DNA of 64,000 nt, taken from assembly GCA_964609615.1 (NCBI GenBank), contig CAZSRL010000001.1, positions 29,511 through 93,510 on the forward strand, written 5' to 3'. The stretch comes from CAZSRL01 sp964609615. GTDB taxonomy: Bacteria; Bacillota_I; Bacilli_A; RF39; UBA660. This document shows positions 23,265-32,659 of the stretch, one piece after another. A model generated the notes under the pieces. The model had not been told where the DNA came from and ran no database searches. It saw only the letters and a list, made by a program, of their open reading frames with translations. Each line of letters opens with the position of its first letter. Position 1 is the stretch's first letter. The translations under genes and the position numbers were made by a program.

Positions 23265-25262
23265 CTAATCTAAATTAACAATCTCTTTTATTATATTACT
23301 ATATTCTTTATAATTTTTAAAGTCATCTCCTATATTATCTTTTAAAAATTTATTACTATCTTCTTTTGTTTGTAAAAGAATTTTAAAATCTCTTTGTAAA
23401 TTAGCTATTTTAAATAACATATCTCCACTTTGTTTTACACCAAATAAATCTCCTTCTCCACGAAGTTCAAAATCTTTTTCAGTTATATAAAAACCATCAT
23501 TACTTGTTTTTAATACTTTTAATCTTTTATTATTTTCATTACCTACTAATATACAAGTACTATCATATTCATTTCTACCTATTCTACCTCTTAATTGATG
23601 TAATGTTGAAAGACCAAATCTCTGTGCATCAAATACTACTATCATAGTAGCGTTTTTAACATCTACTCCTACTTCAATTACTGTTGTTGATATAAGAATT
23701 TTTGTTTTATTTTCTACAAAGTTGTTCATTACTTTTTCTTTATCATCTTTATTTAGTTTCCCATGCATTATTTCTGTTTTTACTTTTTTATTAAAAGCGT
23801 TATCTAGTTGCTCTTTTAATTTATTTACATTTGTTAAATCTAATGTTTCATTTTCTTCTATCAGAGGACTTACAACAAATATTTGTCTTCCTTTTTTTAT
23901 TTCTTCTATCATTAAAGATAAAATATCTTTTATTTCTGTTTCATCTTTTACTATTGTTTTTATTTCTTTTCTTCCCTCAGGTTTAGTTTTTATATTACTA
24001 ATATCCATATCTCCATATATTGTTAAAGCAAATGTTCTAGGTATAGGTGTTGCAGATAAATATATAATATCAGTTTTAAAGCCTTTATTTCTTAAATCAC
24101 TTCTTTGATTAACTCCAAAACGATGTTGTTCATCAGTAATAACTAAACCTAAGTTTTTATATTCTACTTTTTCACTTATTAAAGCATGGGTTCCAATAAT
24201 AAAATCAATTTTACCTGATTTTAATTCTTCTTGTATTTGTTTCTTTTCACTTGTTTTCATACTTCCTGTTAGGCACTTAATATTAATGCTAGTGTCTAAA
24301 AACAAGTTTTTAATAGTTTCATAGTGTTGTATTGCTAAAATCTCTGTAGGAGCCATTAAAGCAGTTTGATAACCAGATAAAATATTCATATAACCAGCTA
24401 TAACTGCAACAATAGTTTTACCACTACCTACATCACCTTGAACAAGTCTATTAATTATATTTTCTCCAGAAAACTCTTCTTCTATTTTTTTAATTACTTT
24501 TTTTTGATCAACAGTTAGTTCATATGGAAGTGTTTCAATAAATTTAATTATTTTTTCTTTATCAAATGTTTTTATTTTTCTTTTTCTTTCATTATTTGTA
24601 TATTTAAAATAATTTATTTTAAACATAAATGAAAATAACTCTTCATATATTAATCTTAGTTTAGCATCTTTAATATCTTTTTTATTATTTGGTTTATGTA
24701 TTTTTACTAGAGAATCAGCTTTATCAATAAATAAATATTTTTCTTCTAAATATGAAGGTATTAAAGATGGTATTTCTTCTTTATATTCTAATGATTCATT
24801 TATTAGTTTTTTTAATATACCACTATTAAGTCCATTAGTTAAATGATATATAGGATCATATTCTTCTTTTTCAAATTTTATAAATTTAATATCACTTGCT
24901 ACAAATGTATTTTTAAGTTTGTTGTATTTTCCACATACTGTTAAAAAAGAACCAGGACTAATTTTATCTTTTAAAAATCCTCTATTAAAAATAACAACAC
25001 CTATTACTTTATTATTTATATTCATTCTAAAATTTAATGAAGTCATTTTTCTATTAAATCTTCTTAATATTGGATTGTTTTCTACAATACCCTCTAAGAA
25101 TACAGTTTCATTTTCATCTATTTCATGTATATTTTTAACACTTAAAAAATTATATTTATAAGGATAATATTGGATTAAGTCTTCAACATTATTTATATTT
25201 AAATTATTAAGACATTTTAAATATCTTGGTCCTATACCTTTTATTAAACTTAACTTAAGCAT
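23265..25262 (-). CDS. recG: ATP-dependent DNA helicase RecG
   Basis: 665 residues, normal length. An N-terminal wedge/OB domain (about 55-150) begins with a helix-hairpin-helix-like LIKGIGPRYLKCLN. The helicase core has GDVGSGKT (about 277), DEQHRFG (about 376), SATPIPRT and a C-terminal QLRGRIGR. It remodels stalled forks and Holliday-like junctions. It is first in the recG-yebC transcript. Its 5' end is divergent from the plus-strand small RNA at 25388. Confidence 0.97.
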   Translation of the reverse strand: MLKLSLIKGIGPRYLKCLNNLNINNVEDLIQYYPYKYNFLSVKNIHEIDENETVFLEGIVENNPILRRFNRKMTSLNFRMNINNKVIGVVIFNRGFLKDKISPGSFLTVCGKYNKLKNTFVASDIKFIKFEKEEYDPIYHLTNGLNSGILKKLINESLEYKEEIPSLIPSYLEEKYLFIDKADSLVKIHKPNNKKDIKDAKLRLIYEELFSFMFKINYFKYTNNERKRKIKTFDKEKIIKFIETLPYELTVDQKKVIKKIEEEFSGENIINRLVQGDVGSGKTIVAVIAGYMNILSGYQTALMAPTEILAIQHYETIKNLFLDTSINIKCLTGSMKTSEKKQIQEELKSGKIDFIIGTHALISEKVEYKNLGLVITDEQHRFGVNQRSDLRNKGFKTDIIYLSATPIPRTFALTIYGDMDISNIKTKPEGRKEIKTIVKDETEIKDILSLMIEEIKKGRQIFVVSPLIEENETLDLTNVNKLKEQLDNAFNKKVKTEIMHGKLNKDDKEKVMNNFVENKTKILISTTVIEVGVDVKNATMIVVFDAQRFGLSTLHQLRGRIGRNEYDSTCILVGNENNKRLKVLKTSNDGFYITEKDFELRGEGDLFGVKQSGDMLFKIANLQRDFKILLQTKEDSNKFLKDNIGDDFKNYKEYSNIIKEIVNLD

Positions 25263-25352
25263 AAAATTCTCCTCTTTTTCTCTTGGTATATTTTAACACA
25301 AAAGTACTAAAAAATCACTATTTATTTTATTAAAAAAAACTTTAAAAAGTTG

Positions 25353-25381
25353 TTGACAAATACCTTTAATTAGTATAGTAT
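25353..25381 (+). promoter_or_regulatory. Strong promoter of the candidate small RNA
   Basis: Perfect -35 TTGACA (25353-25358), 17-base spacer, -10 TAGTAT (25376-25381). Predicted start near 25388. No open reading frame follows. Confidence 0.8.
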
Positions 25382-25387
25382 ATAGAC

Positions 25388-25490
25388 TTACCAATTCACA
25401 TTTAGGCGAATTGGTGCTAGTATCACACTAGCCAACCCCTTTTTATTCTTTTTTCCGGACTGTCATCAGGGGGTGACAGTCCATTTTTTA
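25388..25490 (+). ncRNA. Candidate small RNA of about 100 bases
   Basis: A free-standing transcription unit between recG and the oxidoreductase gene. Stem 1 is CCAATTC/GAATTGG (25391-25397, 25408-25414). Stem 2 is GCTAGT/ACTAGC (25416-25421, 25427-25432). A C- and U-rich linker with ACCCC (25435-25439) leads to a 9-bp terminator stem GGACTGTCA/TGACAGTCC (25457-25465, 25474-25482) with a U-run. The terminator loop TCAGGGGG can pair with the ACCCC linker, which would make a pseudoknot. TTGG at 25411-25414 can pair either with the CCAA of stem 1 or with CCAA at 25432-25435. No family recognised: it lacks the SRP RNA core and is too short for 6S, RNase P or tmRNA. Confidence 0.7.
25457..25490 (+). 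terminator. Intrinsic terminator of the small RNA
   Basis: A 9-bp stem with an 8-base G-rich loop followed by ATTTTTTA. Confidence 0.88.
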
Positions 25491-25519
25491 TGAAATAATA
25501 ACAAAAAAGGAAATAGATT

Positions 25520-28500
25520 TTATTCTATTTCCTTTTTTTGTGTTTTATAATATTCAAATCTTTTTTTAGCAAAGTCTATATTTTTATTATATAATTCATT
25601 ATATTCTTTTGCATTTAATTCTTCTAAATTTTTATATCTTAATTCTTTTTTAAATACTTCTTCATACTTTGAAAAATCTGGTTCTTTTGAATCAATATAT
25701 AACCCATCGTTTGGTTTATATCTCATTAATATATTATAACCTGTTTCTACAAGTAGTTTTTCTTCTTCTGTTGAAGAAGATAATCCTCCTTTTATTCCAT
25801 GTGCTATACAGGGACTATATGCGATTATAACGCTTGGTCCAACATGTTCATTTGCTTCTTTGAATGCTTTTAATGTTTGAGTTGGACTTGCTTTTAAACT
25901 AACTGATGCTACATATACATTTGGTATTGCCATAAGCATTCTAAATAAATCTTTTTTGTTTGTTTTCTTTCCATTTGATGTGAACTCTGCGATTGCTGAT
26001 GCTTTTGTTGATTTACTTGCTTGACCACCAGTATTAGAATAAACTTCACTATCTAATACTAACACTTTTACATTGCTATTTGTATGAAGCACATGATCAA
26101 GTCCACCATATCCAATATCATATGCCCATCCATCTCCACCTACTATCCATATTTTTTTAGATGGTATGTATTCATATAATTCGTTTAGTTCTTTTGGTAT
26201 ACTTTTTTCTTTTAGTTCTTCATAAACTTCTCTTGTTATATCATAGTCGTCCATGTTAGTAATCCATTTTTTATAAATATCTTTTACTGATTTATGTACT
26301 TCATCTTTTGTTTTATACATTATTTGTTTTATTTTTTCTTTGTTTTTTTCATATGAAGAATAAAGTCCTAATCCAACTTCTGCGTTATCCTCAAAAAGTG
26401 AATTTATCCAAGGAATTTTATATGGTGTACTTGGAAGACTTGCTCCGTATATTGAACTACAACCAGTTGCATTTGATATTATTAATTCATCTTTATATAG
26501 TTGAGTTAGAATTTTTAAATAAGATGTTTCTCCACATCCAGCACATGCGCCTGGAAATTCAAAATATGGTTTTTTAAAACCTAATCCTTTAATAGTATAT
26601 TTATTAAAGTCTGTTTCATTTATATGTTTTTCATTTAATAAATCACTTATTTTATCTAGTTGTTTATCATATGTTCCCATAGATAATGCTTTTTTTTCAT
26701 TTTTTCCAGGGCATGCAGCCATGCACAATCCACATCCAGTACAGTTTGTTTCGCTTACACTTATATAAAAACTTTTATCTACTTCTCCTGATGATGGAAT
26801 AGTGAATTCATCACTTAATTTATAATTACTTAAATCTTTATTTTTTATTGAGTGTGCTCTTATAACTGCATGTGGACATACTATTGAACAGTTATTACAT
26901 TCTATGCAATTGTCTTTATTCCATTTAGGAACTAGTGAGGAAAGTTTTCTTTTATCACTTTTGCTTGTTCCTCCTTCAAATGTTCCATCTGCGTTTTCGA
27001 TAAAATTACTTACTGGTAATAAATCCCCTCTTCTTTTTAACATAATATCTGTTATAGTTTTGTCTTTTGGTGCTATTTCCTCTTTAAAAGTAAACCTACT
27101 TTTATTAAATTCTCTTATATAATCAGTTGCTTCATCTACTAAGTTTATGTTAGCATCTATTACATTTTGTCCTTTGTCACTATAAGTTTTTGTTAATATT
27201 TTTTTATATTCTTCTAAGTTATCTATACTACAACCTAACATTTTTAACATATAGGTAGTTATTATTGAACTTATTTTTCCTTTTAATCCATGTTTTTTAG
27301 CAAGAGCGTCTGCTGAAGTGACAAAGAATTTAATATTTTTGTTTTGGATTTCTTCTTTTATTTTATTAGGAATAATATTATTTAGTTCTATATCTGTTTT
27401 ATCAGAATTTAGTACAAATATTCCATTTGGTTTAATGCCTTCTAATACATCATAAAAGTTTAAATAGTCTTCTTTTGTTACTACTACTAAACTTGGTTCT
27501 GTTGTATAGTATGGTGCTTTTATTTGTTCGTTATCTATTCTTAGATGACTTATTGTTACTCCTGAAGATTTTTTTGAATCATATTCAAAATATCCTTGAA
27601 TAAAGTTATCTTTTGCAATTACTTTTAATAAGTTTTTGCATCCGCTTACCATTCCATCTGATCCAAATGCGTATACTTTTATTTCTTTATATTTTTTATT
27701 TAATTTATATTTTGTTTCTTTTAAACTTAAATTAGTAACATCATCAATTATTCCAACTGTAAATCTATTAATTGGTATTTGTTTATCTAAGTTATCAAAA
27801 ACTGATTTTATTAAAGCTGGTGTTGTATTTTTACTAGAAAGTCCATACCTTCCACCAATTACTTCTATATTTTTTTCACTAAGAGCACTTTTAACATCTA
27901 AATATAATGGTTCTCCTTCACTGCCTGGTTCTTTTGTTCTATCTATTACCGCTATTTTCCTAACAGTTTTAGGAAGTACATCAAGAAGATATTTTACACT
28001 AAATGGTCTATATAAATGAACTTCTATAAAACCTATTTCTTCATTGCTTTGTTTTACATATTCTTTTATTGTTTCACAAACACTTCCCATAGCGATTATT
28101 ATTTTTTTTGCTTTTGGCGAACCATAATAATTAAATGGTTTATAGTTTGTATCCATTAATATATTAAGTTTATCCATTTCTTTTTTTACTATATTTGGTA
28201 TTTCATCATAGTATTTATTTCTTGCCTCTGTCATTTGAAAGTAAATATCTTCTGTTTGTGATGTTCCTCTTGTTGTATTTTTAGAAATGTTTAAACTTCT
28301 TTTTTTGAATTTTTTTATATCTTCTTTGTTTATTAATTTATTTATATCTTCATCTTCTAGTATTTCAATTTTATTAAGTTCATGGCTTGTTCTAAAACCA
28401 TCAAAGAAGTGTAAAAAAGGTATACTTGATTTTAGAGCACTTAGATGTGTTATCAACGCTAAATAATAAGCATCTTGAACATTTGAACTTGCTATATAAG

Positions 28501-28912
28501 AAAATCCTGATGATCTAACTGCATATATATCTTGATGGTCACCAAAAATAGAAAGTGCATGTGTTGATAAGCTTCTAGCAGCTACATGGATAACTCCTGG
28601 GAGCATTTCTCCAGCTACTTTGTACATTGTTGGGAGCATTAATAAAAGTCCTTGAGAAGCTGTAAAAGTTGTACTTAAACTTCCTCCTTGTAAAGAACCA
28701 TGAAAAACTCCTGATGCTCCTGCTTCACTTTGCATTTCAATTACATTAGCAATATCACCAAATAAATTCTTTTTTCCTTCGCTTGAAAACTTATCACATA
28801 AAGTTGCCATTGGAGATGCTGGAGTTATTGGATAAATCCCTGCTACCTCTGTAAAATAATATGCTGCAGTTGCACAAGCTTCATTACCATCCATTACACT
28901 ATATTTTTTCAC
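25520..28912 (-). CDS. nifJ: Pyruvate:ferredoxin (flavodoxin) oxidoreductase
   Basis: 1130 residues, a single-chain enzyme of usual length. N-terminal domain I has MDGNEACATAAYYFTEVAGIYPITPASPM, with a QSEAGASG motif downstream. Two 4Fe-4S clusters are seen (CIECNNCSIVCPH and CTGCGLCMAACPG), as well as CAGCGET for the proximal cluster and a thiamine-diphosphate motif GGDGWAYDIGYGGLDH. It converts pyruvate and CoA to acetyl-CoA, CO2 and reduced ferredoxin, so the cell is an anaerobe. The start GTG 28912 (KKYSVMDG) has AGGTGAT upstream; the frame is open to 28921. A TATAAT lies just upstream. Confidence 0.97.
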   Translation of the reverse strand: MKKYSVMDGNEACATAAYYFTEVAGIYPITPASPMATLCDKFSSEGKKNLFGDIANVIEMQSEAGASGVFHGSLQGGSLSTTFTASQGLLLMLPTMYKVAGEMLPGVIHVAARSLSTHALSIFGDHQDIYAVRSSGFSYIASSNVQDAYYLALITHLSALKSSIPFLHFFDGFRTSHELNKIEILEDEDINKLINKEDIKKFKKRSLNISKNTTRGTSQTEDIYFQMTEARNKYYDEIPNIVKKEMDKLNILMDTNYKPFNYYGSPKAKKIIIAMGSVCETIKEYVKQSNEEIGFIEVHLYRPFSVKYLLDVLPKTVRKIAVIDRTKEPGSEGEPLYLDVKSALSEKNIEVIGGRYGLSSKNTTPALIKSVFDNLDKQIPINRFTVGIIDDVTNLSLKETKYKLNKKYKEIKVYAFGSDGMVSGCKNLLKVIAKDNFIQGYFEYDSKKSSGVTISHLRIDNEQIKAPYYTTEPSLVVVTKEDYLNFYDVLEGIKPNGIFVLNSDKTDIELNNIIPNKIKEEIQNKNIKFFVTSADALAKKHGLKGKISSIITTYMLKMLGCSIDNLEEYKKILTKTYSDKGQNVIDANINLVDEATDYIREFNKSRFTFKEEIAPKDKTITDIMLKRRGDLLPVSNFIENADGTFEGGTSKSDKRKLSSLVPKWNKDNCIECNNCSIVCPHAVIRAHSIKNKDLSNYKLSDEFTIPSSGEVDKSFYISVSETNCTGCGLCMAACPGKNEKKALSMGTYDKQLDKISDLLNEKHINETDFNKYTIKGLGFKKPYFEFPGACAGCGETSYLKILTQLYKDELIISNATGCSSIYGASLPSTPYKIPWINSLFEDNAEVGLGLYSSYEKNKEKIKQIMYKTKDEVHKSVKDIYKKWITNMDDYDITREVYEELKEKSIPKELNELYEYIPSKKIWIVGGDGWAYDIGYGGLDHVLHTNSNVKVLVLDSEVYSNTGGQASKSTKASAIAEFTSNGKKTNKKDLFRMLMAIPNVYVASVSLKASPTQTLKAFKEANEHVGPSVIIAYSPCIAHGIKGGLSSSTEEEKLLVETGYNILMRYKPNDGLYIDSKEPDFSKYEEVFKKELRYKNLEELNAKEYNELYNKNIDFAKKRFEYYKTQKKEIE

Positions 28913-28948
28913 TATTATCACCTATTATAAATTATACAATAAAAAAAG

Positions 28949-28979
28949 TTTTTTATAAATATAAAATATAAAAAACTAT
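28949..28979 (-). terminator. A/T-rich hairpin upstream of nifJ
   Basis: An 11-bp stem AGTTTTTTATA/TATAAAAAACT (28949-28959, 28969-28979) just after the RhuM remnant. It probably ends that transcript. Confidence 0.55.
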
Positions 28980-29013
28980 TTTTATGTTACTAAGAAATTC
29001 ATAACTAAATCTA

Positions 29014-29342
29014 CTAAAATATTTTTGTTGCCCATTTCCTAAACAACACCCCATTTTGAGATTTCACTCTATAACCAACGCTTATTATCATATCTAAATC
29101 GTAGTGTTTTGTACGATATTCCTTGCCATCTGAAGCAGTTATTCGGAAAAACTGGTTAACTGTATTATCAAGTTCTTTTTCTTTGAAAATGTTATTAATA
29201 TGTTCATTTATCGTCCTTATATCTTTATCAAATAACAACGCCATTTGTTTTTGGGTAAGCCATACAGTTTCTTTATTTAAATTAACGTCAAGTTTTAGTC
29301 CTCCTTCTTCGAATATTACAATATTATTTTTGTTTTTTTCAT
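29014..29342 (-). pseudogene. RhuM-family remnant, frameshifted and truncated
   Basis: The frame 29014-29244 (MALLFDKDIRTINEHI..., ...YDLDMIISVGYRVKSQNG, FRKWATKIF) is the conserved N-terminal part of RhuM-like proteins, often near mobile islands. In the same frame the family N-terminus continues upstream (VWLTQKQ, IFEEGGLKLDVN) without an ATG. An ATG at 29342 with a perfect AGGAGG is out of frame: it opens into a run of seven A (29333-29339) and meets a stop. One extra A would restore a normal start. The protein also stops right after WATKIF, where full-length relatives continue for some 200 residues. So it is decayed, unless the run length is a sequencing error. Confidence 0.75.
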
Positions 29343-29372
29343 GTTTTTCCTCCTTTTATAAAAAAATTTAAT

Positions 29373-29406
29373 TAAAAAACATATGAGATTTATCATATGT
29401 TTTTTA
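29373..29406. terminator. Bidirectional terminator at the end of the glycan operon
   Basis: A 13-bp stem AAAAAACATATGA/TCATATGTTTTTT around GATTTA, with U-runs in both directions, downstream of the nucleotidyltransferase gene. Confidence 0.85.
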
Positions 29407-29453
29407 ACTCTTATATTAGGTATATAATATAATTATTAAATATTCAAACTTTT

Positions 29454-30353
29454 TTAAAAAAGTTTGTTTGGATATTCTTTGTTATCATGAAGTTTTTTTA
29501 TTTCTTTTTTTACTTTATCAACATCTTCTTTATATGTTATTCCAATCCATTTAGAATCAGTCATTATAGATTTTACTTTAATAGCATCTTCATTAATCAT
29601 TTTATTTACTACTTTAGGAAGTGAATATTCAATATTATCTAATTCATTTATGTTGTTTTTAAAGAATTTTATTATATCTTTTTCTAAATATTCAAATAAA
29701 TATGGTGTAAATCCAAACATGTTCATAGATGTTATTGTATTTGGATCTTCTATAATATATTTATCTTTATTTTCTAAACATGAATAGTAATTTTCTCTTT
29801 CTTTTTTAACAAATATTCCAAGTATTTTTTCAATATTATCTTGATCATTAACAATACATTTTGCTCTATTAAGTTTTTCTGGTGAATTAATTGTGTTTTT
29901 TAATTTATAATCTATTGAAACAAATTCTTTTTCTTCTAAATTATTAAGTTCATCACTTAATAATTTAAATGCATTTTTTCCATAAAAATCATCTGCGTTA
30001 ATTAGTCCAAAATTTTCCTTTATCACGTCTTTTGCACAATATACTGCGTGTGCTATACCAAATGGTTTAATTCTAGTTTTAGGAATTTCTACAAATGATT
30101 CTATATTATCATTTGTTTGAAATATATAATGTATTTCACATATTTTTTCTATTTCTTTTCCAACCACTTCTTTTATTACTTCATAGTTTTCTTTTCTTAC
30201 TATAATTACTATTTTATTAAATCCATTTTTAATAGCATCAAATATAGAGTAATGTAATATTACTTCTTCATTTGGACCTACTGGTTGTATTTGTTTTAAT
30301 CCACCAAAACGATTTCCCATGCCTGCGGCAGCTATTAAAAGTGTTTTTTTCAT
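29454..30353 (-). CDS. Sugar-nucleotide pyrophosphorylase-like nucleotidyltransferase
   Basis: 299 residues with the nucleotidyltransferase N-terminal signature AAAGMGNRFGGLKQ (G-x-G-x-R-F-G-G-x-K) and a metal-site NADDFYG near 118. It would couple a sugar phosphate to NTP to give an NDP-sugar; the sugar cannot be told from sequence. It is the last gene of the operon with UbiA, GtrA, epimerase and GT-C genes. Its start overlaps the stop of the HAD phosphatase (TAATG). Confidence 0.82.
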   Translation of the reverse strand: MKKTLLIAAAGMGNRFGGLKQIQPVGPNEEVILHYSIFDAIKNGFNKIVIIVRKENYEVIKEVVGKEIEKICEIHYIFQTNDNIESFVEIPKTRIKPFGIAHAVYCAKDVIKENFGLINADDFYGKNAFKLLSDELNNLEEKEFVSIDYKLKNTINSPEKLNRAKCIVNDQDNIEKILGIFVKKERENYYSCLENKDKYIIEDPNTITSMNMFGFTPYLFEYLEKDIIKFFKNNINELDNIEYSLPKVVNKMINEDAIKVKSIMTDSKWIGITYKEDVDKVKKEIKKLHDNKEYPNKLF

Positions 30354-30925
30354 TATTTAAATAATCTTCTTTCTACTTCTTTTCCTTTTACAATATATGC
30401 ATCTTTAGCAAGTTTTAACATTGGAACATCAGACAAACTATCACTATAAGCTTCTTGAACTTCTACATTTTTATATTCTTTTCTAAATCTTTTTACTTTT
30501 TCTTCATCATGACAATTTTCTCCAATGATTTTACCTGTTTTTACATTATATTTAGTACATATTACATTTTTTATTTGCATTCTTTTACATAAAGGAACTA
30601 AATAAAAATCAAGTGAAGCACTAATAATAATGTCATCATCTCTTTTTCTATCCACATAGAATGTTTTCATCCTATCTTTATAAATCATTGCAAAATCTTC
30701 TATAAGTTCATCTAAGTCTTCAATTTTATTTACAAAACTAAATACATATTGTTTTAATTCCTTAAAACTAATATTTCTAACTGCATAACGTATGCAATAC
30801 CAAATTGATTTAAACAAATGAAAATAAACTAATCCAGGATATTTATCCATACAATATCTTATAAAATCATATCCAGAATCTCCATTGTATATTGCGTTAT
30901 CAAAATCATATATATTACGTTTCAT
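30353..30925 (-). CDS. HAD-superfamily phosphatase (HAD-IB type)
   Basis: 190 residues. Motif I is YDFDNAIYNGDS (Asp7/Asp9; the usual Thr or Val at the fifth position is Ala), a helical cap follows (about 20-95), motif II is IIISAS, and motif III-IV includes EAYSDSLSDVPML. HAD domains of this kind are often fused to, or adjacent to, UbiA-type phosphoribosyl-polyprenyl transferases, where they may remove the 5-phosphate of the polyprenyl-phosphoryl-ribose product. A UbiA gene of that type is in the same operon. There are 127 bases between it and the upstream GT-C gene. Confidence 0.82.
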   Translation of the reverse strand: MKRNIYDFDNAIYNGDSGYDFIRYCMDKYPGLVYFHLFKSIWYCIRYAVRNISFKELKQYVFSFVNKIEDLDELIEDFAMIYKDRMKTFYVDRKRDDDIIISASLDFYLVPLCKRMQIKNVICTKYNVKTGKIIGENCHDEEKVKRFRKEYKNVEVQEAYSDSLSDVPMLKLAKDAYIVKGKEVERRLFK

Positions 30926-31052
30926 TAAAACCTCTCCTTCTACATTTATTTTAACATATTAAATACATAAGAAAAACAAAATATGTCTTAACTTTGCATT
31001 TTTATGCTTAATCTGACAATTATTTTGTTTTGTTAGTATTTTAAAAAATTAC

Positions 31053-32642
31053 TTAATCAGTTTCTATTTCATATCTCTGTATATTATTTATTAAATAATC
31101 ATATTTACCTAAATTAAAATTAATTATTGTTTTAAATCTTTTTTTAGTAAAAATTTTGCCTCTTGTAATGATTATTATTTTATCATAATACTCATTTATT
31201 CTTTTATCTTCAATAACATTTTTATTTATTTTTAATGATTTAGCATATCCTTTGGGAATAATTCTTTCATTATGACCAATTCTTTCTAATTCAACTAGCT
31301 TTGTAGGCATTCTAGATAACAATGGATCTGTTAAAGCATAGTCATCAATTATTATAATATCTTTTGGTGAATAATAACCTAAAACTCCAACTGTATATGC
31401 TATCCAAACATTATTATATTTTTTTTCTTTAAATGGATCCATGTTATCGTAAATATTATTATCATTTGCTCCTCTTATTGGGCTTGTGTAATTATAATAA
31501 AAAGCTTGTTCATCTAATACTTTATTAATTGATTTATCAAACATTGATAATCCGAAAGTATTTCTATTAATACTATATGTGTGTGTTATTGAAAAGACAG
31601 ATATTATTATTAATATCAATAAAATATATTTTTTTCTATTGCTTGATGATTTTTTTATTTTAATTTGTGATAATACTATTAGTGATACTAAGAAAGCAGG
31701 AGTTAAAAATCTTGCTAACATAAAATCTCCACCAACATATATAATATAAATTATTGATAATAGTATTCCTAATGATAAATATTTTATTTTATTTTCAATT
31801 TGATTTGTAAATAATAATATAATTGCTATTATAGGAATAATAGCTGTAATAAAGTCTAATATTAGATTTGCATGTATATATTTTAATCCATTTATTATTA
31901 ATTCAATTTGAGGAAAATCTAAATTTGTTTTAGCATACATTGTATTTGGAAAAAAGAATCCATAATATATAAATGAAAATATTTCCCAAGCAATAAATGG
32001 AATTATACTTAACAAACCAATTGATATACTTTTAATAATGCTTGTTTGTTTGTCTTTTTTTACAAAAAATGCATAAATTAAAGATGGCAATACTAAAAGA
32101 ATTGAATCCATTCTATTTAGTAATAATAAAGATGCAATAAATCCTAATAATAATAGTCTTTTTTTATCATATGTTTTATATTTAAAGAATATATAATAAA
32201 AAATACTTAATAACAAAAATGTTAATGATGTTTCTAAACCAGAAGTTGTAAATGCTAAAAATGATTTACTCATTAATATAAGTATTATTATAATTATAGA
32301 TATTTTATGGTTTTTTGATATTTTAAACAATAACAAATATACAGCAATTATACTCGCAATCAAATTAAATATAATAGATGTAAAAATAAGTTCTTTTGTA
32401 AATATACATAACCCACTTAGTATAAGTACTTGTAATGGATTTGTAAATGCCTGTACTCTTTCAAATGTATTCCAAGTAAGCCCATCACCATTAATAAAGT
32501 TTTTTACAGTTCTAAATGATATAAAAGCGTCATCGCCTAACCACATACCAATAATTATTGTTATTATAAATGTTATAAATAATACAACTAATATTTTATA
32601 ATCTAATTTTTTTTGTTTAAATTTATTTACTGCTTTTTTCAT
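31053..32642 (-). CDS. GT-C glycosyltransferase, arabinofuranosyltransferase-like
   Basis: 529 residues, about 11 membrane helices and a C-terminal extracytoplasmic tail of about 150 residues. After the first helix comes GDDAFISFRTVKNFINGDGLTWN-like sequence with FERVQAFTNPL. The DD in the first external loop, FR, G-x-G-x-x-W-N and T-x-P-L match the AftB-type arabinofuranosyltransferase pattern. Such enzymes take sugar from polyprenyl-phosphate on the outer face. This fits the UbiA phosphoribosyltransferase-like gene upstream. The acceptor is unknown. Confidence 0.75.
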   Translation of the reverse strand: MKKAVNKFKQKKLDYKILVVLFITFIITIIIGMWLGDDAFISFRTVKNFINGDGLTWNTFERVQAFTNPLQVLILSGLCIFTKELIFTSIIFNLIASIIAVYLLLFKISKNHKISIIIIILILMSKSFLAFTTSGLETSLTFLLLSIFYYIFFKYKTYDKKRLLLLGFIASLLLLNRMDSILLVLPSLIYAFFVKKDKQTSIIKSISIGLLSIIPFIAWEIFSFIYYGFFFPNTMYAKTNLDFPQIELIINGLKYIHANLILDFITAIIPIIAIILLFTNQIENKIKYLSLGILLSIIYIIYVGGDFMLARFLTPAFLVSLIVLSQIKIKKSSSNRKKYILLILIIISVFSITHTYSINRNTFGLSMFDKSINKVLDEQAFYYNYTSPIRGANDNNIYDNMDPFKEKKYNNVWIAYTVGVLGYYSPKDIIIIDDYALTDPLLSRMPTKLVELERIGHNERIIPKGYAKSLKINKNVIEDKRINEYYDKIIIITRGKIFTKKRFKTIINFNLGKYDYLINNIQRYEIETD

Positions 32643-32659
32643 TATTTACCTATCTTTCA

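Noticed and set aside
25388..25490. SRP RNA, 6S RNA or a riboswitch for a downstream gene
   Set aside because: The SRP core sequence is absent, length is too short for 6S, and no plus-strand gene follows the terminator.
29014..29244. A complete 76-residue gene
   Set aside because: Its homology extends upstream of the ATG in the same frame and the proper start is out of frame, so it is better read as part of a pseudogene.
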